Part shown: positions 7,320 to 15,106 of the stretch, one piece after another
How the letters are laid out: each line of letters begins with the position of its first letter
Position numbering within the stretch: the stretch's first letter is position 1
Assembly: GCA_910586775.1 (NCBI GenBank)
Contig: CAJUJN010000067.1
Span: forward strand, 1 to 22,841
From: an uncultured Acetatifactor sp.
Lineage (GTDB): Bacteria; Bacillota; Clostridia; Lachnospirales; Lachnospiraceae
Length of the DNA stretch: 22,841 nucleotides
Direction: 5' to 3'
Position numbers and translations under genes: made by a program
Notes under the pieces: model-generated
Databases searched by the model: none
What the model saw: the letters and a program-made list of their open reading frames with translations, nothing else
Told to the model about the DNA's origin: nothing

Positions 7320-8425
7320 TTCGTTATAACCTACAGTTTTTTGCGAAGGAAGGCATGGGGGGCGAGAAGACAGAGCCCGCTACTCAGAAAAAGCTGGACG
7401 ATGCCCGAAAAAAAGGGCAGGTGGCCAAGAGCCGGGAGATTACCAACGGACTGGAATTATTGGCGCTGTTTCTGATACTGAAGCTCTGGGTGGGGCATAT
7501 GGGAGTCCAGTTTTTGGATGTTTTCAATAATGTATACAGCAAGATTCCGGAGATTGTCGTGTTCTGGCAGGGAACCATGCCTCAGCGGGAAGTGAGGATC
7601 CTGTTCCGGCAGATGGCATTTCAGGTGCTGATCATTATAGCGCCGATTCTGGCAATCGGTTTTTTGATTGCATTTGTCACGGATGTAGCTCAGGTAAAGT
7701 GGAAGCCGACTTTGGAACCGATGAAGCCGAAACTCAGTAAGCTGAATCCGCTGAAAGGATTTAAAAAATTCCTTTCCCTGAATGCATTGGTAGAACTTGT
7801 CAAGTCCATTGCCAAGATTGGTCTGATATTATATGTATGTTACATTTATCTGAAGGATAAGTGGCCCATTCTGCTGAACCTGTATGATCTGACACTGATG
7901 CAGGCGCTGCAGTTGATTGCGGAGACAGTCACGGACCTGGGAATCCGGATTGCCCTGCTCTATATGCTGATTGCTTTTGCTGATTTTGCATATCAGAAGA
8001 TTAAGTTCAAGAACGATATGAAGATGACCAAACAGGAAATCAAGGAAGAGTATAAGCAGCAGGAGGGAGATCCGCAGATTAAAAACAAGATACGGCAGAA
8101 AATGCGTGAGAGTTCCATGCGGCGTATGATGCAGGAACTGCCACAGGCGGATGTGGTCATTACCAACCCGACACATTATGCCGTAGCAATCAAATATGAC
8201 CCGAAGGTCGCGGATGCGCCTCTGGTCATTGCCAAAGGTGAAGATTATCTGGCGGCACGGATTAAAGAGGTGGCCAGGGAAAATAAAATCGAAATCGTGG
8301 AAAATAAACCACTGGCCCGCATGCTGTATGCAAATGTGGATATAGGGCAGGCAGTGCCGCCGGAATTGTATCAGGCGGTGGCCGAAGTCTTGGCATTCGT
8401 ATATCAGCTGCAGGGTAAAATCTAA
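7316..8425 (+). CDS. flhB: Flagellar export switch protein FlhB
   Basis: FlhB is the membrane protein that switches export specificity from rod/hook to filament proteins by self-cleavage. The 369-residue product starts with a short extension and then the cytoplasmic EKTEPATQKKLDDARKKGQV motif, four membrane helices (about residues 45-230), a charged linker (KMTKQEIKEEYKQQEGDP) and the autocleavage domain. The cleavage motif NPTH is intact at residues 284-287 (TNPTHYAVAIKYD), so cleavage between N284 and P285 is expected. The N-terminus MIRYNLQFFAKEG precedes the usual first motif and is common in clostridial FlhB. It overlaps fliR and is followed after 17 bases by flhA. Confidence 0.98.
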   Translation: MIRYNLQFFAKEGMGGEKTEPATQKKLDDARKKGQVAKSREITNGLELLALFLILKLWVGHMGVQFLDVFNNVYSKIPEIVVFWQGTMPQREVRILFRQMAFQVLIIIAPILAIGFLIAFVTDVAQVKWKPTLEPMKPKLSKLNPLKGFKKFLSLNALVELVKSIAKIGLILYVCYIYLKDKWPILLNLYDLTLMQALQLIAETVTDLGIRIALLYMLIAFADFAYQKIKFKNDMKMTKQEIKEEYKQQEGDPQIKNKIRQKMRESSMRRMMQELPQADVVITNPTHYAVAIKYDPKVADAPLVIAKGEDYLAARIKEVARENKIEIVENKPLARMLYANVDIGQAVPPELYQAVAEVLAFVYQLQGKI

Positions 8426-8442
8426 GGGAGGAGGAGCAGAAC

Positions 8443-10488
8443 ATGAATGAGAGACTGGCCAAGACAGACGCTATTGTAGCGGTTTATGTGCTGGTAGCAT
8501 TTATCATGCTGATCGTGCCTCTTCCGGCGGCGGTGCTGGATGTATTTATGGCATTTAATATTGCCATAGCTTTTACCATTCTGTTTGCCTGTATGTTTAT
8601 CAAGGAAGTGCTGGATATGTCGTATTTCCCGACTATCCTGCTGTTCACTACCATTTTCCGGATTGCCATGAATGTGTCTTCGACGAGACTGATTCTGACC
8701 ACGGGTACTTCCGGCAATGTGGTTATGACTTTCGGACAGTTCGTGGGAGGCGGCGACCTGATCGTAGGTGCCATTGTTTTCATTATACTGATCATGATTC
8801 AGTTCCTGGTAATCAACAAAGGTTCCGAGCGTGTGGCTGAAGTAACGGCAAGATTTACCCTGGATGCCATGCCTGGTAAGCAGATGGCCATTGATGCAGA
8901 CTTAAATACAGGTGCCATCGACGACAAGGAAGCCAAGGAGAGACGTGACAAGATTCAGCAGGAATCCAGTTTTTTTGGTTCCATGGATGGTGCCGTGAAG
9001 TATGTAAAGGGAGATGCCATCGCAGGTCTTTTGCTGACATTGATCAATGTAGTCGGCGGTATTGCCATGGGTATGCTGCGCAACAGTATGGATGTGACGT
9101 CAGCGCTGAATAATTATGGTATCCTTACCATAGGTGACGGACTGGTGAGTCAGATTCCCTCATTGCTGATCTCATTGTCAACCGGTGTGCTGGTTACCAA
9201 GGGAAGCAAGGAGGCGGATTTCGGACCGGCGATTGTACGGCAGCTCTTTGGCATTCCCAAGGTAATGTATATGGTAGGAGGAACCCTGGTGTTTCTGGGG
9301 CTCTTTACGGATTTGAATACTGTCCTCTTTATGGGAATGGGTCTTTTGTTTGTCGTGGGAGGCAGGATGATTGCAAGCAATCTGGAAACTGCGGCGATTG
9401 AAGGTGAAGTGGACGGCGATGAGGTTGCGGCAGATGAGATCAGGCAGCCGGAAAATGTTGCCAGCCTTCTGCAGGTGGATCCTATCGAACTGGAGTTTGG
9501 TTACGGTATCATTCCGTTGGCTGATGTCAATCAGGGCGGCGACCTGTTGGACCGTGTGGTTATGATACGACGGCAGATTGCATTGGAGCTGGGTACTGTG
9601 GTTCCAATTATCCGTCTGCGCGACAATATTCAGCTGAATCCCAACCAGTATATCATCAAGATAAAAGGAATTCAGGTGAGCGAGGGTGAAATTCTGTTTG
9701 ACCATTACATGGCGATGAATCCCGGGTATGTGGAGGAAGAGATTACGGGTATTCCTACTTTTGAGCCCTCCTTCCATCTGCCGGCCATCTGGATCACAGA
9801 GGGACAAAGGGAGAGGGCGGAGAGCCTGGGCTATACGGTAGTAGATCCGCCTTCCATTATTGCCACTCATCTGACGGAGATTATTCGGCAGTATATCGCA
9901 GATCTGCTGAGCAGGCAGGATGTGCAGAATCTTATCAACAATCTCAAAGAGACCAACCCTTCGCTGGTGGAGGAACTGGTGCCGAAGCTTCTGGGGCTTG
10001 GAGAGATTCAGAAAGTGCTGCAGAATCTGCTGAAAGAGGGTATCTCCATCCGCGATCTGCTGACTATTATGGAAACGCTGGCAGACTATGCGCCTGCCAC
10101 CAGGGATACCGATATCCTGACAGAATATGTGCGTCAGAGCCTGAAAAGGGCTATTTCCACAAAATACTTTCCCAACCATGAGACCACAAATGTGGTCACT
10201 TTGGACCCGAAGGTGGAACAGGAGATCATGGGAAGTGTCAAACAAACAGAGAACGGCGCTTTCCTGAATCTGGATCCGAACCGATCCAGAGCAATCATCG
10301 ATTCCGTTGGGAAAGAGGTTCAGAAGCTGGAAAGCCTGGGGAAGAATCCTATTATTATAACATCTCCCATCGTGCGGATGTATTTTAAGCGCCTGACGGA
10401 AGATTATTATAAGGAGCTTGTGGTTGTCTCCTACAATGAAGTGGAATCAAATGTGGAATTACAGTCGGTTGGGATGGTGACAGCATAA
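8443..10488 (+). CDS. flhA: Flagellar type III export protein FlhA
   Basis: FlhA is the large export-gate component that forms a cytoplasmic ring receiving substrate-chaperone complexes. The 681-residue protein has about eight membrane helices in its first 320 residues, including the highly conserved FIPEP (flagella/HR/invasion protein export pore) stretches (PTILLFTTIFRIAMNVSSTR, KGSERVAEVTARFTLDAMPG, IDDKEAKERRDKIQQESSFF), then a linker and a four-part cytoplasmic domain (about 340-681) ending NVELQSVGMVTA. GGGAGGAGGAGC is the ribosome site. Length is typical (about 675-700). The stop is one base from the flhF ATG. Confidence 0.99.
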   Translation: MNERLAKTDAIVAVYVLVAFIMLIVPLPAAVLDVFMAFNIAIAFTILFACMFIKEVLDMSYFPTILLFTTIFRIAMNVSSTRLILTTGTSGNVVMTFGQFVGGGDLIVGAIVFIILIMIQFLVINKGSERVAEVTARFTLDAMPGKQMAIDADLNTGAIDDKEAKERRDKIQQESSFFGSMDGAVKYVKGDAIAGLLLTLINVVGGIAMGMLRNSMDVTSALNNYGILTIGDGLVSQIPSLLISLSTGVLVTKGSKEADFGPAIVRQLFGIPKVMYMVGGTLVFLGLFTDLNTVLFMGMGLLFVVGGRMIASNLETAAIEGEVDGDEVAADEIRQPENVASLLQVDPIELEFGYGIIPLADVNQGGDLLDRVVMIRRQIALELGTVVPIIRLRDNIQLNPNQYIIKIKGIQVSEGEILFDHYMAMNPGYVEEEITGIPTFEPSFHLPAIWITEGQRERAESLGYTVVDPPSIIATHLTEIIRQYIADLLSRQDVQNLINNLKETNPSLVEELVPKLLGLGEIQKVLQNLLKEGISIRDLLTIMETLADYAPATRDTDILTEYVRQSLKRAISTKYFPNHETTNVVTLDPKVEQEIMGSVKQTENGAFLNLDPNRSRAIIDSVGKEVQKLESLGKNPIIITSPIVRMYFKRLTEDYYKELVVVSYNEVESNVELQSVGMVTA

Positions 10489-10489
10489 A

Positions 10490-11761
10490 ATGATTATTAA
10501 GAAGTTCATTGGGAAAACAGAAGAAGAAGCGGTGGAAGCTGCCAAAAAGGAACTGGGCAGCGGTGTTGTCATCATGAATGTGAAGGCAGTGGAGCGCAAG
10601 GGACTGGCGGCGCTTTTTCGCTCAAAGCAAACTGAAGTGACGGTGGCGCTGGAAGAAGAAAATGATACTTTCAAGACTGTACACAGGGAAGCGTCTCCCG
10701 CTACAGCCAGAAAAGAGCAGCCCCGTCCGGTGAAAAAGCTTTCTGTCGAACCGTCTGCGGAAGGAGAGGCTTCTTATGATAATGCGTTGGGGGCGGAGGA
10801 CAGGATTGCCATAGAGAAGAAGTTGGACAGTCTGGAATCGCTTCTGATGTCACGTTTTCAACAGAGCGAATCGGCACGGGAAGACACATCCGTCACCGAG
10901 AAAACGACAGCCGAGGGGGAAGTACAGGAGGAGGCTCAGCAGGAAGAGATTACACAGCAGCAGCGTTTTCTGCGTCTTTTGTATAATACCATGCTGGAAA
11001 GCGAAGTCGACGAGAAATATGCGAATAATATCGTGAATGAGGTGGATGTGTCGGGGCAGTCCAACCTTCCCATCGACTATATCCTGGAAAATATATATCA
11101 GAAAATGATTTTGAAATTTGGCAGGGCTTATGGCATCTCACCGGCGGAGGGTACCCCGAAGATTGTGGTTTTCATGGGACCTACGGGAGTGGGAAAGACG
11201 ACTACCATAGCAAAGATTGCCAGCTGTTATGCGGTGGAAGAAAAAAAGAAGGTGGCGCTTCTGACAGCGGATACCTACCGGATTGCCGCTGTGGAGCAGC
11301 TCAGGACTTATGCCAATATTCTGGAGGTGCCATTCCGGGTCATTTATTCGGAAGATGAGGTGAATGAGGCGGTTCGTGAATTTGTGGAGTATGACTATGT
11401 GTTTGTAGACACAATGGGGCATTCTCATAAGAATGAGGAACAGCTGGGTCATATGAAAAAGCTTTTTGATGCTTTGAAGGAAGCAGGAGACTGCCAGACC
11501 TTTCTGGTGCTTTCGGCTACTACCAAGTATCGGGATCTGCTGAAAATCGTATCCACTTATAAGGGGATCGCGGATTTCCAGCTGATTTTTACAAAACTGG
11601 ATGAGACGGCTGCCATGGGGAATCTGTTGAATATGAGATTGTTTACGGAGAAGCCTATAGCGTTTGTGACCAACGGGCAGAATGTACCCAACGATATTGA
11701 ACAGTTCAACCCCCAGAAAACCGTAAAGCAGATTCTGAGTATCAGACAGGAGAAGCAGTAA
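10490..11761 (+). CDS. flhF: Flagellar placement GTPase FlhF (SRP family)
   Basis: FlhF is a signal-recognition-particle-type GTPase that sets where and how many flagella form. The 423-residue protein begins with the typical MIIKKFIGKTEEEAVEAAKK B domain and has a charged variable region (about residues 60-160), then the NG domain. The P-loop GPTGVGKTT is at 230-238, the SRP-family TADTYRIAAVEQLRTYA follows, and TKLDE lies at 368-372. The G3 motif, usually DTAGR, reads DTMGHSHKN (D307-T-M-G310-H): the Asp and Gly are kept but Ala and Arg are changed. The ATG is one base after the flhA stop with only a weak ribosome site, suggesting translational coupling. FlhG, its regulator, follows. Confidence 0.97.
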   Translation: MIIKKFIGKTEEEAVEAAKKELGSGVVIMNVKAVERKGLAALFRSKQTEVTVALEEENDTFKTVHREASPATARKEQPRPVKKLSVEPSAEGEASYDNALGAEDRIAIEKKLDSLESLLMSRFQQSESAREDTSVTEKTTAEGEVQEEAQQEEITQQQRFLRLLYNTMLESEVDEKYANNIVNEVDVSGQSNLPIDYILENIYQKMILKFGRAYGISPAEGTPKIVVFMGPTGVGKTTTIAKIASCYAVEEKKKVALLTADTYRIAAVEQLRTYANILEVPFRVIYSEDEVNEAVREFVEYDYVFVDTMGHSHKNEEQLGHMKKLFDALKEAGDCQTFLVLSATTKYRDLLKIVSTYKGIADFQLIFTKLDETAAMGNLLNMRLFTEKPIAFVTNGQNVPNDIEQFNPQKTVKQILSIRQEKQ

Positions 11762-11836
11762 AGACAGCCGTTCACAGGGCTGCGGAACCGGAGTACAAAA
11801 CGGCAGATATGGGCAAAACGGAACAGGAGGTATCAT

Positions 11837-12712
11837 ATGGACCAGGCAGAACAGTTACGAATCCTAAAAGCAGGGCAGCAGCAGTCCAAATCATTAGCCA
11901 GGGTCATTACCGTTACCAGCGGCAAGGGCGGTGTGGGCAAATCCAATACCTCCATAAACCTGGCCATTCAGTTTCGGAAGATGGGGAAAAGGGTCATTAT
12001 ACTGGATGCGGATTTTGGTCTTGCCAATATTGAGATTATGTTCGGAGCCGTTCCCAAGCACAATCTGTGTGATCTGATCTATCAGAAGAAACATATTACT
12101 GACATCATCACATGGGGACCAATGGAGGTTGGTTTTATATCCGGGGGCAGCGGCATCGCGGGTATGTCTAATCTGAACCGCGAGTATCTGAATTATATTA
12201 TCCAGAATCTTGCCCAGCTGGATACGATTACTGACATTATTATTGTGGATACGGGGGCGGGTATTTCTGATGCTGTTCTGGAATTTCTGGTGGCAAGCGG
12301 TGAGATACTTCTGGTGACTACGCCGGAGCCTACATCCATCACGGATTCCTATTCCCTGCTGAAAGCTTTGTACCGTCACCAAAGGTTTGATGCAGACGCC
12401 ACGAAGGTAAAGCTGATTGCGAACAGGGTGTCGAAAGAGTCTGAGGGTAAGATTTTATATGATAAGTTAAATGCGGTGGTTGAGCGCTATTTGAAGGTGC
12501 CCATATTGTATCTGGGATGTGTGCCGGAGGATGCCCAGCTGCCACGTTCCGTGATGCAGCAGACACCGGTTTCCTTGCATAATCCAGGTGCAAAGTCTAC
12601 GCTTGCCTATGAGCGCATTGCGGGGAGACTGTTGGATAAGGCGGAGGAGGAACGTCAGCCGAAACGGGGAATGGCGGCGTTTTTCTCTCATATCATTGCA
12701 GGCAGAAGATAG
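11837..12712 (+). CDS. flhG: MinD-like ATPase FlhG (YlxH), regulator of FlhF
   Basis: FlhG is a MinD/ParA-type ATPase that limits flagellar number and stimulates the FlhF GTPase. The 291-residue protein starts with DQAEQLR at residues 2-8, the activator helix that in B. subtilis and others stimulates FlhF. A deviant Walker A motif with both lysines (SGKGGVGKSN, K30 and K35), a switch region DADFGLANIEIMFG and Walker B DIIIVDTGAG follow. The C-terminal part is FlhG-type and probably membrane-associating. AGGAGGT before the ATG is a strong ribosome site. The 75-base gap after flhF contains a small CAGCC/GGCTG hairpin without a T run. Confidence 0.96.
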   Translation: MDQAEQLRILKAGQQQSKSLARVITVTSGKGGVGKSNTSINLAIQFRKMGKRVIILDADFGLANIEIMFGAVPKHNLCDLIYQKKHITDIITWGPMEVGFISGGSGIAGMSNLNREYLNYIIQNLAQLDTITDIIIVDTGAGISDAVLEFLVASGEILLVTTPEPTSITDSYSLLKALYRHQRFDADATKVKLIANRVSKESEGKILYDKLNAVVERYLKVPILYLGCVPEDAQLPRSVMQQTPVSLHNPGAKSTLAYERIAGRLLDKAEEERQPKRGMAAFFSHIIAGRR

Positions 12713-12770
12713 ATATTTATGCAAGGCAAAAACAGCCGGATGATAAAATGAAAAAAGGGTGGTGGTTGTT

Positions 12771-13514
12771 ATGTTTTCCAAATTTATTTCCGTTGGGGAT
12801 AAAATTGAATTACAGGCTGTGGCTCGTGAAAACGACGATCAGCTGGGGATGCCGGGAAAGGTCTATAACAGTACGGTATATGATATCCAGTCCGAGGATA
12901 CCATTGAGATTACGATGCCGATGGAGAAGACCAAGTTGATCCTGCTTCCCGTGGACGGTGAGTATGATATGGTGTTTTACGGCACAAGCGGACTGTTTCA
13001 GTGCCTTGCCAGAATCATTGACCGGTATAAGAGCAACAATACGTATCTTCTGCTGATGGAGATGACAAGTAATCTGCGCAAGTATCAGAGGAGAGAATTC
13101 TATCGTCTGGGATGTGCCCTGGAGATGAATGCGCGTAATCTGCAGAAGGAAGAGGTTCTGACCATCGAGAGCAAGCTGCCGTATACCCTGGCAAAGGGGC
13201 TTCCGTTGAAACAGTGTGTCATTGTGGATATCAGCGGCGGTGGCCTGCGTTTTCTGGCTACCCATCGTTATGAGCCGGACAGCCTGATCTATTGCTGTTT
13301 TCATCTGATGAACAACGGGGAGCACAAGAAATATGAAGTAATCAGCAGGGTAATCAGTTCAATAGAACTGTCAAACCGTAAGGGAACTTTTGAGCAGCGT
13401 GTGCAGTTCTATGATCTGGATCCGACAGTGAGAGAGGAGATCATCAAGTATATCTTCGAGGAAGAGAGGCGCAACAGGCTGAAGAAGAAATATGCTTCCG
13501 AAGAGCGCGGATAA
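12771..13514 (+). CDS. YcgR-type PilZ protein, c-di-GMP-responsive flagellar brake
   Basis: This 247-residue protein has an N-terminal YcgR-like domain (about residues 1-100) and a C-terminal PilZ domain. The c-di-GMP contacts are present: QRREFYR at 106-112 (RRxxxR) and DISGGG at 153-158 (DxSxxG). Relatives (YcgR, B. subtilis YpfA/DgrA/MotI) slow or stop the motor when c-di-GMP is high, through the stator or switch. I chose ATG at 12771 because AGGGTGG at 12756-12762 is properly spaced from it; GTG codons at 12759 and 12762 lie within or adjacent to that site. The gene occupies the place between flhG and cheC where B. subtilis has cheB-cheA-cheW. Confidence 0.9.
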   Translation: MFSKFISVGDKIELQAVARENDDQLGMPGKVYNSTVYDIQSEDTIEITMPMEKTKLILLPVDGEYDMVFYGTSGLFQCLARIIDRYKSNNTYLLLMEMTSNLRKYQRREFYRLGCALEMNARNLQKEEVLTIESKLPYTLAKGLPLKQCVIVDISGGGLRFLATHRYEPDSLIYCCFHLMNNGEHKKYEVISRVISSIELSNRKGTFEQRVQFYDLDPTVREEIIKYIFEEERRNRLKKKYASEERG

Positions 13515-13534
13515 GGAAGTGTATACACAATTCC
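13515..13534 (+). repeat. GTGTATACAC palindrome in the PilZ gene - cheC gap
   Basis: A perfect 10-base palindrome at 13519-13528 is flanked by GGAA (13515-13518) and TTCC (13531-13534), so the arms extend to eight pairs with a two-base bulge. It immediately follows the stop codon of the PilZ gene and precedes the cheC ribosome site by about 18 bases. It could be an operator or a weak RNA hairpin; there is no T run to support a terminator. Confidence 0.35.
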
Positions 13535-13563
13535 TGAGCAAAATGGTGTGAGGAGAGCAACAT

Positions 13564-14193
13564 ATGAGTGATGTGATGTTACAGCAGGTTTCGGAAAATT
13601 ACTATGATGTGCTGAAGGAAATCGGCAACATCGGTGCGGGGAATGCTATGACGGCACTGTCCCAGATGCTGCAATGCAAGGTGGATATGAAGGTTCCGCA
13701 GGTCAAGCTGTTGGAATTCTCCGAGGTAGGGGAGATGATGGGTGGTGAAGAACAGATTATGGCCGGTGTATACCTTGGTGTGGAAGGAGATATCACGGGA
13801 AGCATGATGTTCATGGTGGAGGAGCACAGTGCCAGGCATCTGATTCAGAAGATTACCATGGGGATGCTGCCTGAGGGCGGTGAATTTGAAGAGATGGGTT
13901 TATCGGCGATGCAGGAAGTGGGTAATATCATCACCGGTGCTTATCTGAATTCCCTGTCTCAGATGACGAACCTGACAGTCATTCCTTCCCCCCCGGCGAT
14001 AACCGTCGATATGGCAGGCGCTATTTTGAGTGTTCCTGCGATTCAGTTTGGTATTTTCGGTGATAAGATTCTGTTGATACAGTCACAGTTTTATGATGAG
14101 GTAAAGCTGGACGGATATTTTATTTTGATTCCTGATCTGGAATCTTATGAAAAAATACTTACGGCGTTGGGAGTGCCGGTGGACTTGCAATAG
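13564..14193 (+). CDS. cheC: CheY-P phosphatase CheC
   Basis: CheC removes phosphate from CheY-P and binds CheD in receptor adaptation. The 209-residue protein is a complete CheC domain with two active-site helices: D15-x3-E19-x2-N22 (DVLKEIGNIGAGNAMTALSQ) and S114-x3-E118-x2-N121 (SAMQEVGNIITGAYLNSLSQ). Both have the catalytic Glu and Asn, so both sites should work. TGAGGAGAG at about 13549-13557 is the ribosome site. FliY in the same operon carries the same activity at the motor; CheC normally acts in the cytosol with CheD, encoded next. Confidence 0.97.
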   Translation: MSDVMLQQVSENYYDVLKEIGNIGAGNAMTALSQMLQCKVDMKVPQVKLLEFSEVGEMMGGEEQIMAGVYLGVEGDITGSMMFMVEEHSARHLIQKITMGMLPEGGEFEEMGLSAMQEVGNIITGAYLNSLSQMTNLTVIPSPPAITVDMAGAILSVPAIQFGIFGDKILLIQSQFYDEVKLDGYFILIPDLESYEKILTALGVPVDLQ

Positions 14194-14263
14194 AACTGAC
14201 GGTCATGCAGAATCAGAAAACGCAGAAGGAAAAAGAACGGATAAAAGGATATGGAAATGGATC

Positions 14264-14761
14264 ATGAGTGAAATAATCAAGGTGGGAATAGCAGACCTGA
14301 AGACCTGCGTTAGCCCCAACGGCGTGATGACTCTGGGGCTGGGTTCCTGTGTCGGTATTGCAATCAGGGATCCGATGAATAAGATCGGCGGTTTGGTGCA
14401 TATCATGCTGCCGGACAGTAAGGCAATAACAACAGGGCAGCATAATATTGCCAAATTTGCAGATACGGGTATCGAAGAGTTGGTGCGGCAGATAGAAAGA
14501 ATGGGTGCAAGGCGTGTCAGGATGGTAGCGAAGATAGCCGGAGGTGCCACCATGTTTAATTTTCAGGGAAGCGGCAGCGGTGCTTCTGTGGCGCAGGTGG
14601 GCAATCGGAATGTGGAGGCCACCAAAGCGAAGCTGAATACGTTGCGGATTCCTATTCTGGCACAGGATACAGGGGCAAATTACGGCAGAACGGTTATTTT
14701 TTACCCGGAAACCGGTGCTTTCCACATTCGCGCCGTAGGAAGGCCCGAGAAGATTATCTGA
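14264..14761 (+). CDS. cheD: Chemoreceptor glutamine deamidase CheD
   Basis: CheD deamidates glutamines in chemoreceptors and enhances CheC activity. The 165-residue protein starts MSEIIKVGIADLKTCVSPNG. The catalytic triad is visible: T23, C29 (TLGLGSCVGIAI) and H46 (GGLVHIMLP), with the same spacing as Thr21/Cys27/His44 of Thermotoga CheD. I chose ATG at 14264 because the family begins here; the frame is open further upstream (to an ATG at 14147 inside cheC), but that stretch does not look like CheD. The ribosome site is weak (GGAAATGG just upstream). Receptor genes and cheA/cheW/cheB are not in the window. Confidence 0.96.
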   Translation: MSEIIKVGIADLKTCVSPNGVMTLGLGSCVGIAIRDPMNKIGGLVHIMLPDSKAITTGQHNIAKFADTGIEELVRQIERMGARRVRMVAKIAGGATMFNFQGSGSGASVAQVGNRNVEATKAKLNTLRIPILAQDTGANYGRTVIFYPETGAFHIRAVGRPEKII

Positions 14762-14774
14762 AGGGGATATGCAT

Positions 14775-15044
14775 ATGAACAGGAAGAATTTACCGCTTCT
14801 TTTGATGCTGACAGCCGGTGCGGTGACATGTATCATTACATTTATAGAGGAATATACCATGACGGAGAAGCTTGTATCTCTGTTTGTGGTGCTTTTAATC
14901 TTTTATGTGCTTGGAAGCGTGTTGAAGTGGACGTTGGATTTCTTTGAGCATCAGAATGGGGAAAGGCTTAAGGAAGAAGGGGAAGTCATCGAAAAAGAGT
15001 CGGAAAATTCTGAGGACATAACGCCGGGAAACATAGAGGAATAA
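14775..15044 (+). CDS. Small two-helix membrane protein of the flagellar operon, unknown function
   Basis: I do not recognise this 89-residue protein. It has a basic start (MNRKNLPLLLML), a hydrophobic helix at about residues 7-25, a short acidic turn (EEYTMTEK), a second hydrophobic helix at about 31-50 and a highly acidic cytoplasmic tail (KEEGEVIEKESENSEDITPG). ATG at 14775 is preferred over one at 14769 because AAGGGG at 14761-14766 is eight bases from the first and only two from the second. It starts 13 bases after cheD and ends just before the fliA promoter. Position and operon membership suggest a flagellar or chemotaxis role; nothing in the sequence defines it. Confidence 0.75.
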   Translation: MNRKNLPLLLMLTAGAVTCIITFIEEYTMTEKLVSLFVVLLIFYVLGSVLKWTLDFFEHQNGERLKEEGEVIEKESENSEDITPGNIEE

Positions 15045-15051
15045 ATTATTC

Positions 15052-15081
15052 TTGACAGATTGTGTGTCGTACAGTTATGAT
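15052..15081 (+). promoter_or_regulatory. Internal sigma-A-type promoter before fliA
   Basis: TTGACA (15052-15057, exact consensus) is followed after 18 bases by TATGAT (15076-15081, five of six consensus positions). It lies between the stop of the small membrane gene and the fliA ribosome site GGAGGAG (15091-15097). The expected transcript would start near 15088, giving a very short leader. This would let the flagellar sigma factor be made independently of the long upstream operon. Confidence 0.7.
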
Positions 15082-15106
15082 AACATAAAAGGAGGAGCCG
15101 GATTTC

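Noticed and set aside
9178..10245. 355-codon open frame on the minus strand opposite flhA
   Set aside because: It lies wholly within the conserved cytoplasmic domain of FlhA, has no ribosome site, and its Gln/His-rich translation is typical of an antisense shadow.
11765..11782. CAGCC/GGCTG hairpin after flhF as a terminator
   Set aside because: The stem is only five pairs and no T run follows; flhG continues the operon.
12718..12749. Possible promoter before the PilZ gene (TAAAAT at 12744-12749)
   Set aside because: No -35 of reasonable quality is found at 16-19 bases; the match is likely due to AT-rich spacer.
12748..12939. 63-codon frame starting ATGAAAAAAGG before the PilZ gene
   Set aside because: It overlaps the PilZ gene in another frame, has no proper ribosome site, and its translation has no family character.
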